DNA from: Chryseobacterium geocarposphaerae
GTDB taxonomy: Bacteria; Bacteroidota; Bacteroidia; Flavobacteriales; Weeksellaceae
Reading direction: 5' to 3'
Assembly: GCF_002797535.1 (NCBI RefSeq)
Contig: NZ_PGFD01000003.1
Location: 62,001-126,000, forward strand
DNA: 64,000 nucleotides
The notes beneath the pieces are model-generated. The model saw only the letters and a program-made list of their open reading frames with translations, had not been told where the DNA came from and did not search any database. Positions 51,610 to 60,469 of this stretch are shown here, in pieces (positions within the stretch are counted from its first letter, which is position 1; every line of letters starts with the position of its first letter). A program made the position numbers and the translations under genes.

Positions 51610-52470
51610 ATGAAAATCCAGAAAGAAATCATAGAATTTGAAAAGGATAAATCTTTCAAGCTTTTTTCCCCTTCTCTTAAAAACTGCTTTTTCTGGCATT
51701 ATCACCCTGAAATTGAGCTTGTTTATGTAGAGGCATCAAAAGGAATACGCCATGTGGGAAAAGATATTTCAAGCTTTGTAAACAGTGATCTTTTGTTAAT
51801 CGGATCCAATGTTCCGCATCTTAATTTCGATTATGGAATTCAAACTGAATGTAAACAGCTGGTTTTACAGATGAAAGAAAACTTTCTTCATAATCTTATC
51901 CTTAGCATTCCTGAGTTTGAAAATATTAAAAAGCTTTTAGATCGTTCGTATCTCGGGCTGTCTTTTTCCGGAAAAACCAAAGAAACGATTGTTGAAAAGC
52001 TTCATATGATTAAAGATCAAAATACTTTCGAATCTTTAATGGGATTAATTGAGATTTTACAAATTCTGGCCCGGTCTACCGAAGTTAAAGAGCTCAATAG
52101 TGAAGACACGCGGATAAAATGGTTCCTGAATGATAAAATCAGGATGGGTACCATCTACAGTTATATTCATGAAAACTATGATAAAAAGCCTAACGTAAAT
52201 GAAATTGCACAAACCGTAAGTTTAAGCACTCCTGCCTTTTGCCGTTATTTTAAAAAGCAGACGAATATGACTTTTACCGATTTTGTAAATAATTACAGAA
52301 TCAATCAGGCACAAATATCTTTATTAAAAGATTACTCTGTGACAGAAGTTTGTTTTCATGTGGGATTTGAGAGCCTTTCTTATTTCAATAAACTGTTCAA
52401 ACATCATACAGGAAAGACTCCTTCAGAATTTAAGAAAAAACATTTGAGTAATATTGTTGAATCGATATAA
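51610..52470 (+). CDS. AraC family transcriptional regulator
   Basis: 286 residues. The N-terminal part is a cupin (FFWHYHPEIELVYVEASKGI with the conserved HxHPExEL, then GSNVPHLNFDYG), the C-terminal part an AraC DNA-binding domain with two HTH units: VNEIAQTVSLSTPAFCRYFK and VTEVCFHVGFESLSYFNKLF. This layout (HYHPExEL cupin plus AraC) is common among sugar or small-molecule sensors in Bacteroidota. It is divergent from the MFS exporter, its probable target. Confidence 0.9.
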   Translation: MKIQKEIIEFEKDKSFKLFSPSLKNCFFWHYHPEIELVYVEASKGIRHVGKDISSFVNSDLLLIGSNVPHLNFDYGIQTECKQLVLQMKENFLHNLILSIPEFENIKKLLDRSYLGLSFSGKTKETIVEKLHMIKDQNTFESLMGLIEILQILARSTEVKELNSEDTRIKWFLNDKIRMGTIYSYIHENYDKKPNVNEIAQTVSLSTPAFCRYFKKQTNMTFTDFVNNYRINQAQISLLKDYSVTEVCFHVGFESLSYFNKLFKHHTGKTPSEFKKKHLSNIVESI

Positions 52471-52472
52471 AT

Positions 52473-52545
52473 TGTCATTCCGACAAAGGAGGAATCTAAA
52501 ATATTTACAGATTCTTCATTACGCTTTGCTTCATTCAGAATGACA
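52473..52545. repeat. Intergenic inverted repeat
   Basis: TTGTCATTCCGACAAAGGAG at the left and TCATTCAGAATGACAAG at the right pair by TTGTCATTC/GAATGACAA, with GGAATCT/AGATTC inside. The same TCAGAATGACA phrase occurs in the copy at 41861. Confidence 0.55.
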
Positions 52546-52582
52546 AGAGGTTTTTCATCTTTGTTTGAGTCTCTGTATCAAT

Positions 52583-52612
52583 AAAAAATCGCTTCATTTC
52601 TGAAGCGATTGT
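52583..52612 (-). terminator. Intrinsic terminator
   Basis: AATCGCTTCA pairs with TGAAGCGATT around TTTC, with a T-run on the reverse strand. It ends lipA. Its CATTTCTG apex is shared with two other terminators. Confidence 0.82.
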
Positions 52613-52619
52613 ATTTATT

Positions 52620-53486
52620 TTAATGGATATGTTTTTCAGCGTGGTAAGAACTTCTTACTAAAGGTGAACTTTCAACATGTCTGAAACCTAAGCTTCTTGC
52701 AAAGTCTCCAAATTCGTCAAATTCTTCAGGAGTAATGAATTTTTTTACAGGAAGATGCTTTTTTGTCGGTTGCAGGTACTGTCCTAATGTAATCACATCT
52801 ACGTTTGCATTTCTGATGTCTTCAATGGTCTGGAATACCTCATCTTTTGTCTCACCCAAACCAAGCATCACCCCGGTTTTAGTTCTTCTTTGTCCGGCTT
52901 CTTTCAAATATCTAAGAACCTCAAGGCTTCTTTCATATTTTGCCTGAATTCTCACTTCTCTTGTCAAACGCTTTACGGTTTCCATGTTGTGAGAAATCAC
53001 CTCAGGAGCTACTTCTACCAATCTGTCAAGATGTTTTGTAATCCCCTGAAAATCCGGGATCAATGTTTCCATAGTGGTTCCCGGAGAAATTCTTCTTACG
53101 GCATTTACAGTTTCACCCCAAAGAATAGAACCCATATCTTTCAAATCATCACGGTCAACAGAAGTTAAAACCGCATGTTTGATTTTCATTAATTTGATAG
53201 AACGTGCCACTTTTTCAGGCTCATCCCAATTTACATCCATTGGCTTTCCTGTTTTTACTCCGCAAAATCCGCAGCTCCTTGTACAGATATTTCCTAAGAT
53301 CATGAAAGTTGCTGTTCCTTCTCCCCAACATTCTCCCATATTCGGGCAGCTTCCACTCTGGCAAATTGTATTTAATTTATATTTATCAACCAAGGTCCTC
53401 AATTCTCTGTAATTCTTTCCGGTAGGAAGTTTTACACGAATCCATTTTGGTTTCTGAACGGTAGTATCTTGAACTAAATTCTCCAT
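52620..53486 (-). CDS. lipA: Lipoyl synthase
   Basis: 288 residues, a radical-SAM enzyme that inserts two sulfurs into octanoyl-protein to make lipoate. The auxiliary cluster cysteines are C42, C47 and C53 ([12 protein letters not shown]); the radical-SAM cluster is C68, C72 and C75 (CTRSCGFC, CxxxCxxC). Conserved HNMETV, GLGE and the C-terminal RSSYHAE (the Ser ligand of the auxiliary cluster) are present. Full length. It stands alone, downstream of the sigma factor gene on the same strand. Confidence 0.96.
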   Translation of the reverse strand: MENLVQDTTVQKPKWIRVKLPTGKNYRELRTLVDKYKLNTICQSGSCPNMGECWGEGTATFMILGNICTRSCGFCGVKTGKPMDVNWDEPEKVARSIKLMKIKHAVLTSVDRDDLKDMGSILWGETVNAVRRISPGTTMETLIPDFQGITKHLDRLVEVAPEVISHNMETVKRLTREVRIQAKYERSLEVLRYLKEAGQRRTKTGVMLGLGETKDEVFQTIEDIRNANVDVITLGQYLQPTKKHLPVKKFITPEEFDEFGDFARSLGFRHVESSPLVRSSYHAEKHIH

Positions 53487-53612
53487 TTATTTCTCAAATT
53501 GAGGTTCAAAGTTAGTGATTTTTTTATCGAAACAATCAAAGACAAGGATTGATGGAAATTATAATTGCTTGCCTTTTATAAGATTTGCTGATGAAAGGAT
53601 ATTTTGTTGGTA

Positions 53613-54173
53613 TTAATCGTCCTCAAACTCATTGTTTTTCAGTAATTCAGCTAAGACCTTTTTTGCTCGCATCACACGGACTTTAGTATTCGCAACGGAA
53701 ATCCCCAGTTCTTCAGCAATTTCTTTAATGCTTTTTTCTTCAAAGAATCTTAATCTGATAATATCCTGATAATTGGCATCTAAAGATTCAATGGTTTTAA
53801 TGATTTTTTTTTGTTCTTCATCGGAGATCATGAGTTCTTCGGGAGATTTTGCATACTGGTTTTTTACTTCATCCAGATTCTCCGTAGGATCCTGATTTTC
53901 TCTGGTCCTTTTTCTCCAAAAATCAATAATGGTGTTTTGAGCAATGGTTAAGATCCAGGTCTTAAACTGAAAATGTGGATCATACATGTCCAGTTTCGAT
54001 AAAACTTTCGAAAAGACATTTACCGTAATTTCATCGGCATCGTTTTCATCCCTTACTTTTTTCATTACAAAAGAAAAAACATCAACCCAAAAGATGTTGA
54101 TGAGCTTGGTCTGAGCTTTCTGGTCTTTTTCCTTTGCTTTCCCGATAAGCTGGAATAATTGTTCGTCATTCAT
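53613..54173 (-). CDS. RNA polymerase sigma-70 family (ECF-type) factor
   Basis: 186 residues from ATG 54173 (MNDEQLFQLIGKAKEKDQKA). Region 2: FSFVMKKVRDENDADEITVN and FQFKTWILTIAQNTIIDFWR, the -10 recognition and core-binding block. Region 4: YQDIIRLRFFEEKSIKEIAE, then LGISVANTKVRVMRAKKVLA, the -35 HTH. It is an ECF-like sigma factor. No anti-sigma gene is next to it, so control must come from elsewhere. Confidence 0.92.
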   Translation of the reverse strand: MNDEQLFQLIGKAKEKDQKAQTKLINIFWVDVFSFVMKKVRDENDADEITVNVFSKVLSKLDMYDPHFQFKTWILTIAQNTIIDFWRKRTRENQDPTENLDEVKNQYAKSPEELMISDEEQKKIIKTIESLDANYQDIIRLRFFEEKSIKEIAEELGISVANTKVRVMRAKKVLAELLKNNEFEDD

Positions 54174-54312
54174 TATTAACAAATATAATTGATTTTGAAC
54201 AGAATTGCAATAAAACGTCTCGTAAAAAGGGCGGAATACGGAATCGTAAGATCGAAATTTTGCAAACCCGAAAACTAACGTTTCCGGGCTTCATTGGGAG
54301 TCATTCCGTTTA

Positions 54313-54344
54313 TTGGCCTTATTCCCTTGAATTTATTATCTTTG
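54313..54344 (+). promoter_or_regulatory. Promoter of tyrS
   Basis: TTG (54313-54315), 21 bp, TATCTTTG (54337-54344, perfect -7 box), 29 nt before the ATG. Confidence 0.55.
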
Positions 54345-54372
54345 CAGGGTAAAATTTTAAAGCAACAAATCA

Positions 54373-55668
54373 ATGAATTCCTTTATAGAAGAACTAAAAT
54401 GGCGTGGTCTTTTTGCCGATATGATGCCCGGAACCGATGAGCAACTGAATAAAGAGGTAACTACTGCGTATATTGGATTTGATCCAACAGCTGATTCTTT
54501 GCATATCGGAAGTCTTATTCAGATAAAAATTTTAGCTCACTTTCAGCAACATGGTCACAAGCCGATTGCTTTGGTAGGTGGTGCTACAGGGATGATCGGG
54601 GATCCCTCAGGAAAATCTGCGGAAAGAAATCTTTTGGATGAGGCCACTCTTCTTCACTATGTGGATTGTTTGAAAAACCAGCTTTCAAGATTTTTGGATT
54701 TCTCCGGAAATGAGCCTAACAAAGCGGAATTGGTAAACAACTACGACTGGATGAAAAATATTTCTTTCCTTGATTTTGCAAAAAATGTAGGAAAAAATAT
54801 TACCGTAAATTATATGATGGCGAAAGATTCTGTGAAAAAGAGATTTTCAGGAGAATCGGGTGCGGAAGGAATGAGTTTTACGGAATTTACTTACCAATTA
54901 ATTCAGGGATACGATTTTTTACATTTATACCAAAACAATAATGTAAAACTTCAGATGGGAGGTTCCGATCAGTGGGGAAATATCACAACCGGAACCGAAC
55001 TGATCCGTAGAAAAGCTCAGGGAGAAGCATTTGCATTGACTGTTCCATTGATTACTAAAGCGGATGGTTCAAAATTTGGTAAGTCTGAAAGCGGAGAAAA
55101 CTATTGGTTGGACAAAAAGAAAACATCTCCATATAAATTCTATCAGTTTTGGTTAAACGCAACCGATGCTGATGCAGAAAGATTCATTAAATTTTACACT
55201 TTCTTAGGAAAAGAAGAGATTGAAGCTTTAATTGAAGAACATAAAACAGCTCCACACGAAAGAAAATTACAGAAAAAATTAGCTGAGGAAGTAACAGTAT
55301 GGGTTCACGGAAGAGAGGAATATGAAAAAGCGTTGAAAGCTTCTGAAATTCTTTTCGGACGTTCAACAGCAGAGGATCTGGTAAGTCTTTATGAAGAAAT
55401 TTTCCTTGAAATTTTTGATGGAGTTCCTCAAAAAGAAGTAGCAAAAGATGATGTTTTAGGAGTAAATATCGTAGATCTTCTTTCTGAAAAATCAGGTTTC
55501 CTGAAATCTAAAAGTGAAGCGACAAGAGAATTGAAAGGAAATTCAATTTCTGTGAATAAACAAAAGGTAAATGAAGTATATACTGCCAACGAAAGTGATT
55601 TGATTGACGGAAAATTCCTTCTTTTACAAAAAGGAAAGAAAAGTTACTTCATCGTAAAAGTAATTTAA
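54373..55668 (+). CDS. tyrS: Tyrosyl-tRNA synthetase
   Basis: 431 residues of the class I TyrRS: the HIGH-type motif is HIGS (44-47), followed by [29 protein letters not shown] lines the tyrosine pocket; SKFGKS near 237 is the KMSKS loop; the C-terminal S4-like domain ([33 protein letters not shown]) binds tRNA. It charges tRNA-Tyr. Full length, single promoter, strong terminator. Confidence 0.97.
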   Translation: MNSFIEELKWRGLFADMMPGTDEQLNKEVTTAYIGFDPTADSLHIGSLIQIKILAHFQQHGHKPIALVGGATGMIGDPSGKSAERNLLDEATLLHYVDCLKNQLSRFLDFSGNEPNKAELVNNYDWMKNISFLDFAKNVGKNITVNYMMAKDSVKKRFSGESGAEGMSFTEFTYQLIQGYDFLHLYQNNNVKLQMGGSDQWGNITTGTELIRRKAQGEAFALTVPLITKADGSKFGKSESGENYWLDKKKTSPYKFYQFWLNATDADAERFIKFYTFLGKEEIEALIEEHKTAPHERKLQKKLAEEVTVWVHGREEYEKALKASEILFGRSTAEDLVSLYEEIFLEIFDGVPQKEVAKDDVLGVNIVDLLSEKSGFLKSKSEATRELKGNSISVNKQKVNEVYTANESDLIDGKFLLLQKGKKSYFIVKVI

Positions 55669-55685
55669 TCTTTTCAACAGTATAC

Positions 55686-55720
55686 AAAAAAGCGGCGAGA
55701 TAAATCTCGCCGCTTTTTTT
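55686..55720. terminator. Bidirectional intrinsic terminator
   Basis: AAAAAAGCGGCGAGAT pairs perfectly with ATCTCGCCGCTTTTTT around AA, between tyrS and the convergent lipoprotein gene. Confidence 0.92.
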
Positions 55721-55748
55721 CATCACAAAATTATGTTTTATATTTTTT

Positions 55749-56165
55749 TTAGAAAGTATATCCTGCAGAAGCTGACAGAACCTGCCCACTAGAGGTTCCT
55801 TCTTTTTTCAATTCTCCGTCTACCCAAACTTGAACTTTTAAAGTGGATGACGCATTTGCTCCTGTAGCACTTACCGCAACATTCGCGCTATAAGCTCCGG
55901 CTTCAGCAGTAACTTCCGGACTTGACCAGGTTGTTCCGCTAAGGCTGCTCGCCGATGTAGTATTTCCGTCAATTCCATAAACTGCTACATCAATATCACT
56001 TCCTGAAGAAGCGATTGCCTTAAAGACAACTTTATGTGATTTTCCTGACCCCGGAATATTGTCGTCGTCATCATTTTTACAAGATGCAACCAATCCAATA
56101 AATAGTGTTGCCATTACGACCATAAAGGTTCCTTTTAAGACATGAACGATTTTCATTTTTTTCAT
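55749..56165 (-). CDS. MmpS-like small lipoprotein A
   Basis: 138 residues with a lipoprotein signal (GLVASC) followed by KNDDDD, an acidic run of the kind that directs lipoproteins to the cell surface in Bacteroidota. The mature part is all beta: HKVVFKAIASSGSDIDVAVY, GTTWSSPEVTAEAG, STLKVQVWVDGELKKEGTSS. The pattern (V-x-F/Y start, TWSS, LxVxVWVDGE, hydrophobic end) resembles mycobacterial MmpS proteins in layout. It is a paralogue of the lipoprotein at 59046-59492, and the two bracket the NarL-type system. Confidence 0.7.
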   Translation of the reverse strand: MKKMKIVHVLKGTFMVVMATLFIGLVASCKNDDDDNIPGSGKSHKVVFKAIASSGSDIDVAVYGIDGNTTSASSLSGTTWSSPEVTAEAGAYSANVAVSATGANASSTLKVQVWVDGELKKEGTSSGQVLSASAGYTF

Positions 56166-56228
56166 AAGTTTTTTTGTTAAATTTTGCTACTTTAATAAAT
56201 ATTCTATTGATTAGTGATTTGGTATTTG

Positions 56229-56236
56229 CAAAGCTA
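56229..56236 (-). promoter_or_regulatory. -7 box of lipoprotein A gene
   Basis: TAGCTTTG on the reverse strand fits TAnnTTTG, about 64 nt before the ATG. ATACC-N8-GGTAT (56283-56300) lies upstream and could be an operator of the NarL-type regulator. Confidence 0.4.
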
Positions 56237-56374
56237 TCAGTAGATGCTTAACCTATCAATCCTAAAAAACAAGTATTTTTTTATACCTAAATCAGGGTAT
56301 TTTTTATGCTGTTTTTTTTAGTTAAATTGGGCGTTCTATAAAATCGTCGTCCTAAACAACCGAATCAACAACTC

Positions 56375-58369
56375 ATGAACAGACTACTTATTTTATTAAG
56401 TATATTAATATCTTTTACATTACAAGCCCAGCAGATTATCCCACTCAATGAAAAGCCTTATTTAGACAGTTTAAAGAATATTGTTAATACGAAGACTAAC
56501 ACTCAATCTATTGCCGAATCGGCTTTTCTTCTATCTAATTATTACAGGAATACGGATTCTCCTCTCAGCAAGAAATATCTGGAACAGGGAAAAAAGATGA
56601 CCCAAAAGAATCCCTATCTTCTGGCTAAATATTTTTATTTTGAAGGACAATATAATCTGGATCGTGATAAAGAAAAAGCTGCAGTTTCTTATCAGCGTTC
56701 GATTAAAGAATTATCGAAATTTAAAACCGAAGAATCAGCTTTTTTACAGGCTCTTGCGTGGTACAGCTACGGGGTAACACAAAAAGATAAGGAAGGATAT
56801 CCGTTTCTACTAAAAATAATCCTTGAAAAAAGCATTCCTTTAGTTGAGAGGTATGAAAATAGCAAAAGTTTAGGTTTCTTATATACACAGCTTGCTATTA
56901 TTCTTACGTATAATGCAGAGTTTGAAAAAGCAGGAAACTATAATAAAAAAGCTTTAACGATATTAGAAAGGCCATATCCCCATTCTGCCGAATTGTTTTA
57001 TACTTACCTGAATTCTGCCAGCAATTTCTGTTATCAGGCTAAAGGTGATGAAGCGAAAAAGTTTCTCGATAAAGCTGAAAAAATGATACAGCCCTATCCT
57101 GAATCTTCAGCCAATGCTTTTTATTATTACGGAAAAACACTTTATCTGATCACAAAACAAAGAAATGAAGAAGCGCTGCCGGTTATTGAGAAGGGGATTT
57201 TTTATTCTACGAAATTCAGTCAGAATTTACTGGCTCAGATGTTTTATTTCAATAAATATGATATCTTAAAAAAATTGAAAAGATATGATGAGGCCAAAAA
57301 AACTCTTGAAGACATCCTTGCGGAGCAATCTTTAGCTTCAGATCTTAACAATAGAAAAGCAATCTATAAACAACTTTCCGCACTTAATGAAGAGATGGGA
57401 AACCCTAAAGAAGCATTGTTGTGGGAACAGAAGTATTCTAAGCTTAATGACAGTCTGAATACAGAAAGTGTAAAATTAGAAATCAATAAAATTGAAGCCA
57501 AATTTAATGCTGCAGAAAAAGAGAGAAAAATTGCGAACCTGAATGCTGAAAAAAAGCAAAGAGAACTGGAAGTAAGTGAGAAGAATTCTTATTTAATAGG
57601 ACTTAGCCTTGTACTATTATTATTGATTATCTTTTTTATTTTCTTCTTTGTCATTTATAGAAAAAACAAAAAAATATCTGAACAGAAAGAAATTAATCTT
57701 CAGCAAAAAATCACTGATATAAAGCAAAAAGAGGAATTAAGCCTTACCAAAGCCATTCTTGAAGGAGAGGAAAGAGAAAGGGAACGAATTGCCCGGGATC
57801 TTCATGATGGGTTGGGCGGAATGCTTGCCGGAGTAAAAATTAATTTTTCAACCTGGTCTTCTCATCATCTCAATCCTGAAAAAGATAAAGAATTTTACAG
57901 AATCCTCTCCCAGCTGGACAATTCTGTTGCTGAACTTCGTCATGTTGCCAGAAACCTAATGCCTGAATCCCTGCTTAATTTCGGGCTGGAAACCGCCTTA
58001 AATGATCTTTGCGAATTTTACATCAGAAAGGATCTTGACATTGATTTTCAACCGATCAATATCGAAAAAAAATTACCGCTCAATATTCAGCTTAATATTT
58101 ACAGAATTGTACAGGAACTCTTGGCTAATGCGGTAAAACATTCAGGAGCCAACAATATTTTACTTCAGTGCTCACAATCTGAAGAAAATTTCTTTATTAC
58201 GATTGAAGACAACGGAAAAGGATTTGCAAAAAACAGTGAAGAGAAAACAAAAAGTCTCGGACTTCGAAACCTAAAAAACAGAGTAGATTACCTGAAAGGA
58301 AAAATGGAAATCAATTCCGATCATGAAGGAACTACTATCAACATTGAACTTAATACGCATGCAGACTGA
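56375..58369 (+). CDS. TPR-containing NarL-type sensor histidine kinase
   Basis: 664 residues: signal peptide (1-18), a long tetratricopeptide-repeat region (about 30-390; repeat-like helices such as AKYFYFEGQYNLDRDKEKAA and FEKAGNYNKKALTILERPYP), a coiled coil, one membrane helix (GLSLVLLLLIIFFIFFF, about 410-428), HisKA_3 with RIARDLHDGLGGML (phospho-His 477), and HATPase with VQELLANAVKHSG, EDNGKGF and LGLRNLKNRV. It overlaps the regulator gene by 11 bases. The TPR domain probably reads a periplasmic signal. Confidence 0.92.
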   Translation: MNRLLILLSILISFTLQAQQIIPLNEKPYLDSLKNIVNTKTNTQSIAESAFLLSNYYRNTDSPLSKKYLEQGKKMTQKNPYLLAKYFYFEGQYNLDRDKEKAAVSYQRSIKELSKFKTEESAFLQALAWYSYGVTQKDKEGYPFLLKIILEKSIPLVERYENSKSLGFLYTQLAIILTYNAEFEKAGNYNKKALTILERPYPHSAELFYTYLNSASNFCYQAKGDEAKKFLDKAEKMIQPYPESSANAFYYYGKTLYLITKQRNEEALPVIEKGIFYSTKFSQNLLAQMFYFNKYDILKKLKRYDEAKKTLEDILAEQSLASDLNNRKAIYKQLSALNEEMGNPKEALLWEQKYSKLNDSLNTESVKLEINKIEAKFNAAEKERKIANLNAEKKQRELEVSEKNSYLIGLSLVLLLLIIFFIFFFVIYRKNKKISEQKEINLQQKITDIKQKEELSLTKAILEGEERERERIARDLHDGLGGMLAGVKINFSTWSSHHLNPEKDKEFYRILSQLDNSVAELRHVARNLMPESLLNFGLETALNDLCEFYIRKDLDIDFQPINIEKKLPLNIQLNIYRIVQELLANAVKHSGANNILLQCSQSEENFFITIEDNGKGFAKNSEEKTKSLGLRNLKNRVDYLKGKMEINSDHEGTTINIELNTHAD

Positions 58370-58997
58370 AAAAATAAATATCGTTATTGTTGACGATCAT
58401 CCTATTGTGATTGAAGGGCTGAAAATGATGCTTGGCAATCAGTCTTATTTTCATGTTTCGGAAAGCTTCACAACAGGTTCCGAGATCATCACTTTTATAA
58501 AAACCAATCCCGTAGATATTATTCTTCTGGATATTACTTTGCCTGACTATAGCGGAATTGAAATTTGTAAGGAAATAAAAAAAGTAGTTCCCAATACTTC
58601 CGTAATTATGTTCAGTAACCGTTCTGAGAGAAGTATTATCATGCAGTGTATTCAAAACGGAGCAAGTGGATATTTACTAAAAAACACGTCTATAGATGAG
58701 CTTATAGAATGTCTGAAAGGAGCTCTTTCCGGAAATATTGTTTTCTGTAATGAGACAAAACACATCATAAGCAAGCTCTCACATACAACAATAGCAACGC
58801 CGAGATTAACAAAAAGGGAAAAGGAAATTCTGAAACTGGTCGCTGAAGGAAAAACCAGTGCTTTAATTGCTGATGAACTATTTTTAAGTCCTTTAACCGT
58901 AGATACACACAGAAAAAATTTACTGCAAAAATTTCAGGCAAAAAACTCTACGGAACTCATAAGCCTGGCCATTCAGCACAATATGATCGATAAATAA
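58359..58997 (+). CDS. NarL/FixJ family response regulator
   Basis: 212 residues from ATG 58359 (MQTEKINIVIVDDHPIVIEG); earlier in-frame starts lie inside the kinase gene. Receiver domain with D12-D13, phosphoacceptor D58 (IILLDITLPDY) and Lys in YLLKNTS; C-terminal LuxR-type HTH TKREKEILKLVAEGKTSALI followed by LSPLTVDTHRKNLLQK. It forms a system with the kinase gene it overlaps. Two paralogous lipoprotein genes flank the pair, making them probable targets. Confidence 0.95.
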   Translation: MQTEKINIVIVDDHPIVIEGLKMMLGNQSYFHVSESFTTGSEIITFIKTNPVDIILLDITLPDYSGIEICKEIKKVVPNTSVIMFSNRSERSIIMQCIQNGASGYLLKNTSIDELIECLKGALSGNIVFCNETKHIISKLSHTTIATPRLTKREKEILKLVAEGKTSALIADELFLSPLTVDTHRKNLLQKFQAKNSTELISLAIQHNMIDK

Positions 58998-59022
58998 AGA
59001 ACCACCTTTAAAGGTGGTTCTT
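58997..59022. terminator. Palindromic terminator
   Basis: AAGAACCACCTTT pairs perfectly with AAAGGTGGTTCTT right after the regulator's stop codon. The T-run is short, so efficiency is uncertain; it also faces the convergent lipoprotein gene. Confidence 0.6.
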
Positions 59023-59045
59023 CAGATATAATAAAAAAATAATTT

Positions 59046-59492
59046 TTATAATTCAAGGAAGCTGTGCGCTACAGCAACACTTTTAATTCCGTTCCCTGTT
59101 ACAGTTGCTGTTTCCGCAACTTCACCATCAATCCAGATAGTAACAGTAAGCTTAGAATCAGCATTCGGAAGGTCTGCATTAGCGGCTAAATTCAATTGTG
59201 ACTGACTAGAGTTTACAAAAAACTCTCCAGTTGACCAGGTTAGTCCTTCAGTATCATACAGAGTTTGTTGATTAGTTCCTACCTGAGTAACAATTGTTTT
59301 AAAAATATGAATAGGAGCGGTTGGAGGAGTTGTTCCACCAGGTGTTATTTTTGCTTCAAATTGGACAACATGATCTACATATTCATCATCGTCGTCATCT
59401 TTACAAGAATTAACCACTACAATTACTGAAAATAATACAGCAAATAAAAAAGAAAGTCTAAGTAAATTTTTTGATTTGTAAAATTGCTTCAT
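59046..59492 (-). CDS. MmpS-like small lipoprotein B
   Basis: 148 residues from ATG 59492 (MKQFYKSKNLLRLSFLFAVL); a longer frame upstream is not protein-like. Lipobox VVVNSC is followed by KDDDDDE, again an acidic surface-export run. The mature part parallels lipoprotein A: DHVVQFEAKITPGG, GLTWSTGEFFVNSS, NADSKLTVTIWIDGEVAETA, GIKSVAVAHSFLEL. Shared blocks are TWS, N(A)xSxLxVxxWxDGE and the final hydrophobic strand. The two genes bracket the kinase/regulator pair. Confidence 0.7.
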   Translation of the reverse strand: MKQFYKSKNLLRLSFLFAVLFSVIVVVNSCKDDDDDEYVDHVVQFEAKITPGGTTPPTAPIHIFKTIVTQVGTNQQTLYDTEGLTWSTGEFFVNSSQSQLNLAANADLPNADSKLTVTIWIDGEVAETATVTGNGIKSVAVAHSFLEL

Positions 59493-59708
59493 TTCTCCAA
59501 ATAAATTTTTATGTTTCAAATATAGGCTTTTTATCAATATAAAAATAACTTTTATGAAAATTTTCCAACAAAGATTTCTAAAAAATATCAAATCATTAAA
59601 ACCTGTATAGCAAGTTAAAATGGCTTTATAAAAATTGATTAAAACGCTCCAAAATTAATTTTATCTATAGAATCATAATTTCCAATTCAATCCATCTGAT
59701 TAATTATT

Positions 59709-59716
59709 TATCTTTG
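59709..59716 (+). promoter_or_regulatory. -7 box 5 nt before an ATG
   Basis: TATCTTTG, a perfect -7 element, ends six bases before the ATG at 59722, so the message would start at or near the start codon. No clear -33 TTTG was seen. Confidence 0.45.
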
Positions 59717-59721
59717 TCTTT

Positions 59722-60360
59722 ATGAATTTAGATTACATCGTAAGAGAACCCGAAAATATAACTTCCAGTACCCCAATCCTTTTTATGCTGCACGGATACG
59801 GAAGCAATGAACAAGACCTTTTCAGCTTCAGAGAAACCCTTCCAAAAGACTGGATCATTGTAAGTTTCAGAGCCCCTCGAAATACTCAATTTGAAGGCTT
59901 TTCGTGGTATGATATAGATTTTAACAATCCTGAAAATTTCATTGACGTTCCGCAAGCGGAAGAAGCTTTACAATCAGTTTTAGAAAGTATTTTAAAAATT
60001 ATAAATCATTATGGACTTGTTGATGGTAAGACCCACCTTTGCGGTTTTAGTCAGGGAGGAATTTTATGCTATTCTTTAGCCTTAAGATACCCTGATTTAT
60101 TCAGTTATATAGCGTGTTTAAGCAGCTACCCTGAAGAAAAGATATTAACCAATATCGTAAAAGATAAGAAGAAGCTGGAAAAATTACGTTTCTTTATTTC
60201 TCACGGAACAGATGATGCTGTAATCCCTCTGGAATGGGGAAGAAAAGCTGCGGATCTTTTGTATGACCTTGGATGCTACTTCACATTCAGAGAATACATG
60301 AGTGGGCATGGTGTCAATCAGAAAAACTATATGGATCTCATGGATTTCTTCTCCAAGTAA
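59722..60360 (+). CDS. Carboxylesterase/phospholipase family serine hydrolase
   Basis: 212 residues, no signal peptide. Compact alpha/beta hydrolase of the YpfH/carboxylesterase type: PILFMLHGYGSNEQDLFSFR (oxyanion), THLCGFSQGGILCYSLALRY with the nucleophile Ser in GFSQGG, FFISHGTDDAVIPLEWGRKA with the acid, and MSGHGVNQKNYMD with the His. Such enzymes hydrolyse short esters or lysophospholipids; the natural substrate is unknown. Confidence 0.9.
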   Translation: MNLDYIVREPENITSSTPILFMLHGYGSNEQDLFSFRETLPKDWIIVSFRAPRNTQFEGFSWYDIDFNNPENFIDVPQAEEALQSVLESILKIINHYGLVDGKTHLCGFSQGGILCYSLALRYPDLFSYIACLSSYPEEKILTNIVKDKKKLEKLRFFISHGTDDAVIPLEWGRKAADLLYDLGCYFTFREYMSGHGVNQKNYMDLMDFFSK

Positions 60361-60406
60361 ATTAAGAAAACTTCAAAAATATCCCGTTCTGAATAAACGA
60401 TTAGCA

Positions 60407-60437
60407 AACATTCTCACATTTGAGAATGTTTTTTATT
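60407..60437 (+). terminator. Intrinsic terminator
   Basis: AACATTCTCA pairs perfectly with TGAGAATGTT around CATT, followed by TTTTATTTA. Confidence 0.85.
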
Positions 60438-60469
60438 TATGATAAGGATAAATTCACTAAATTCATTAT

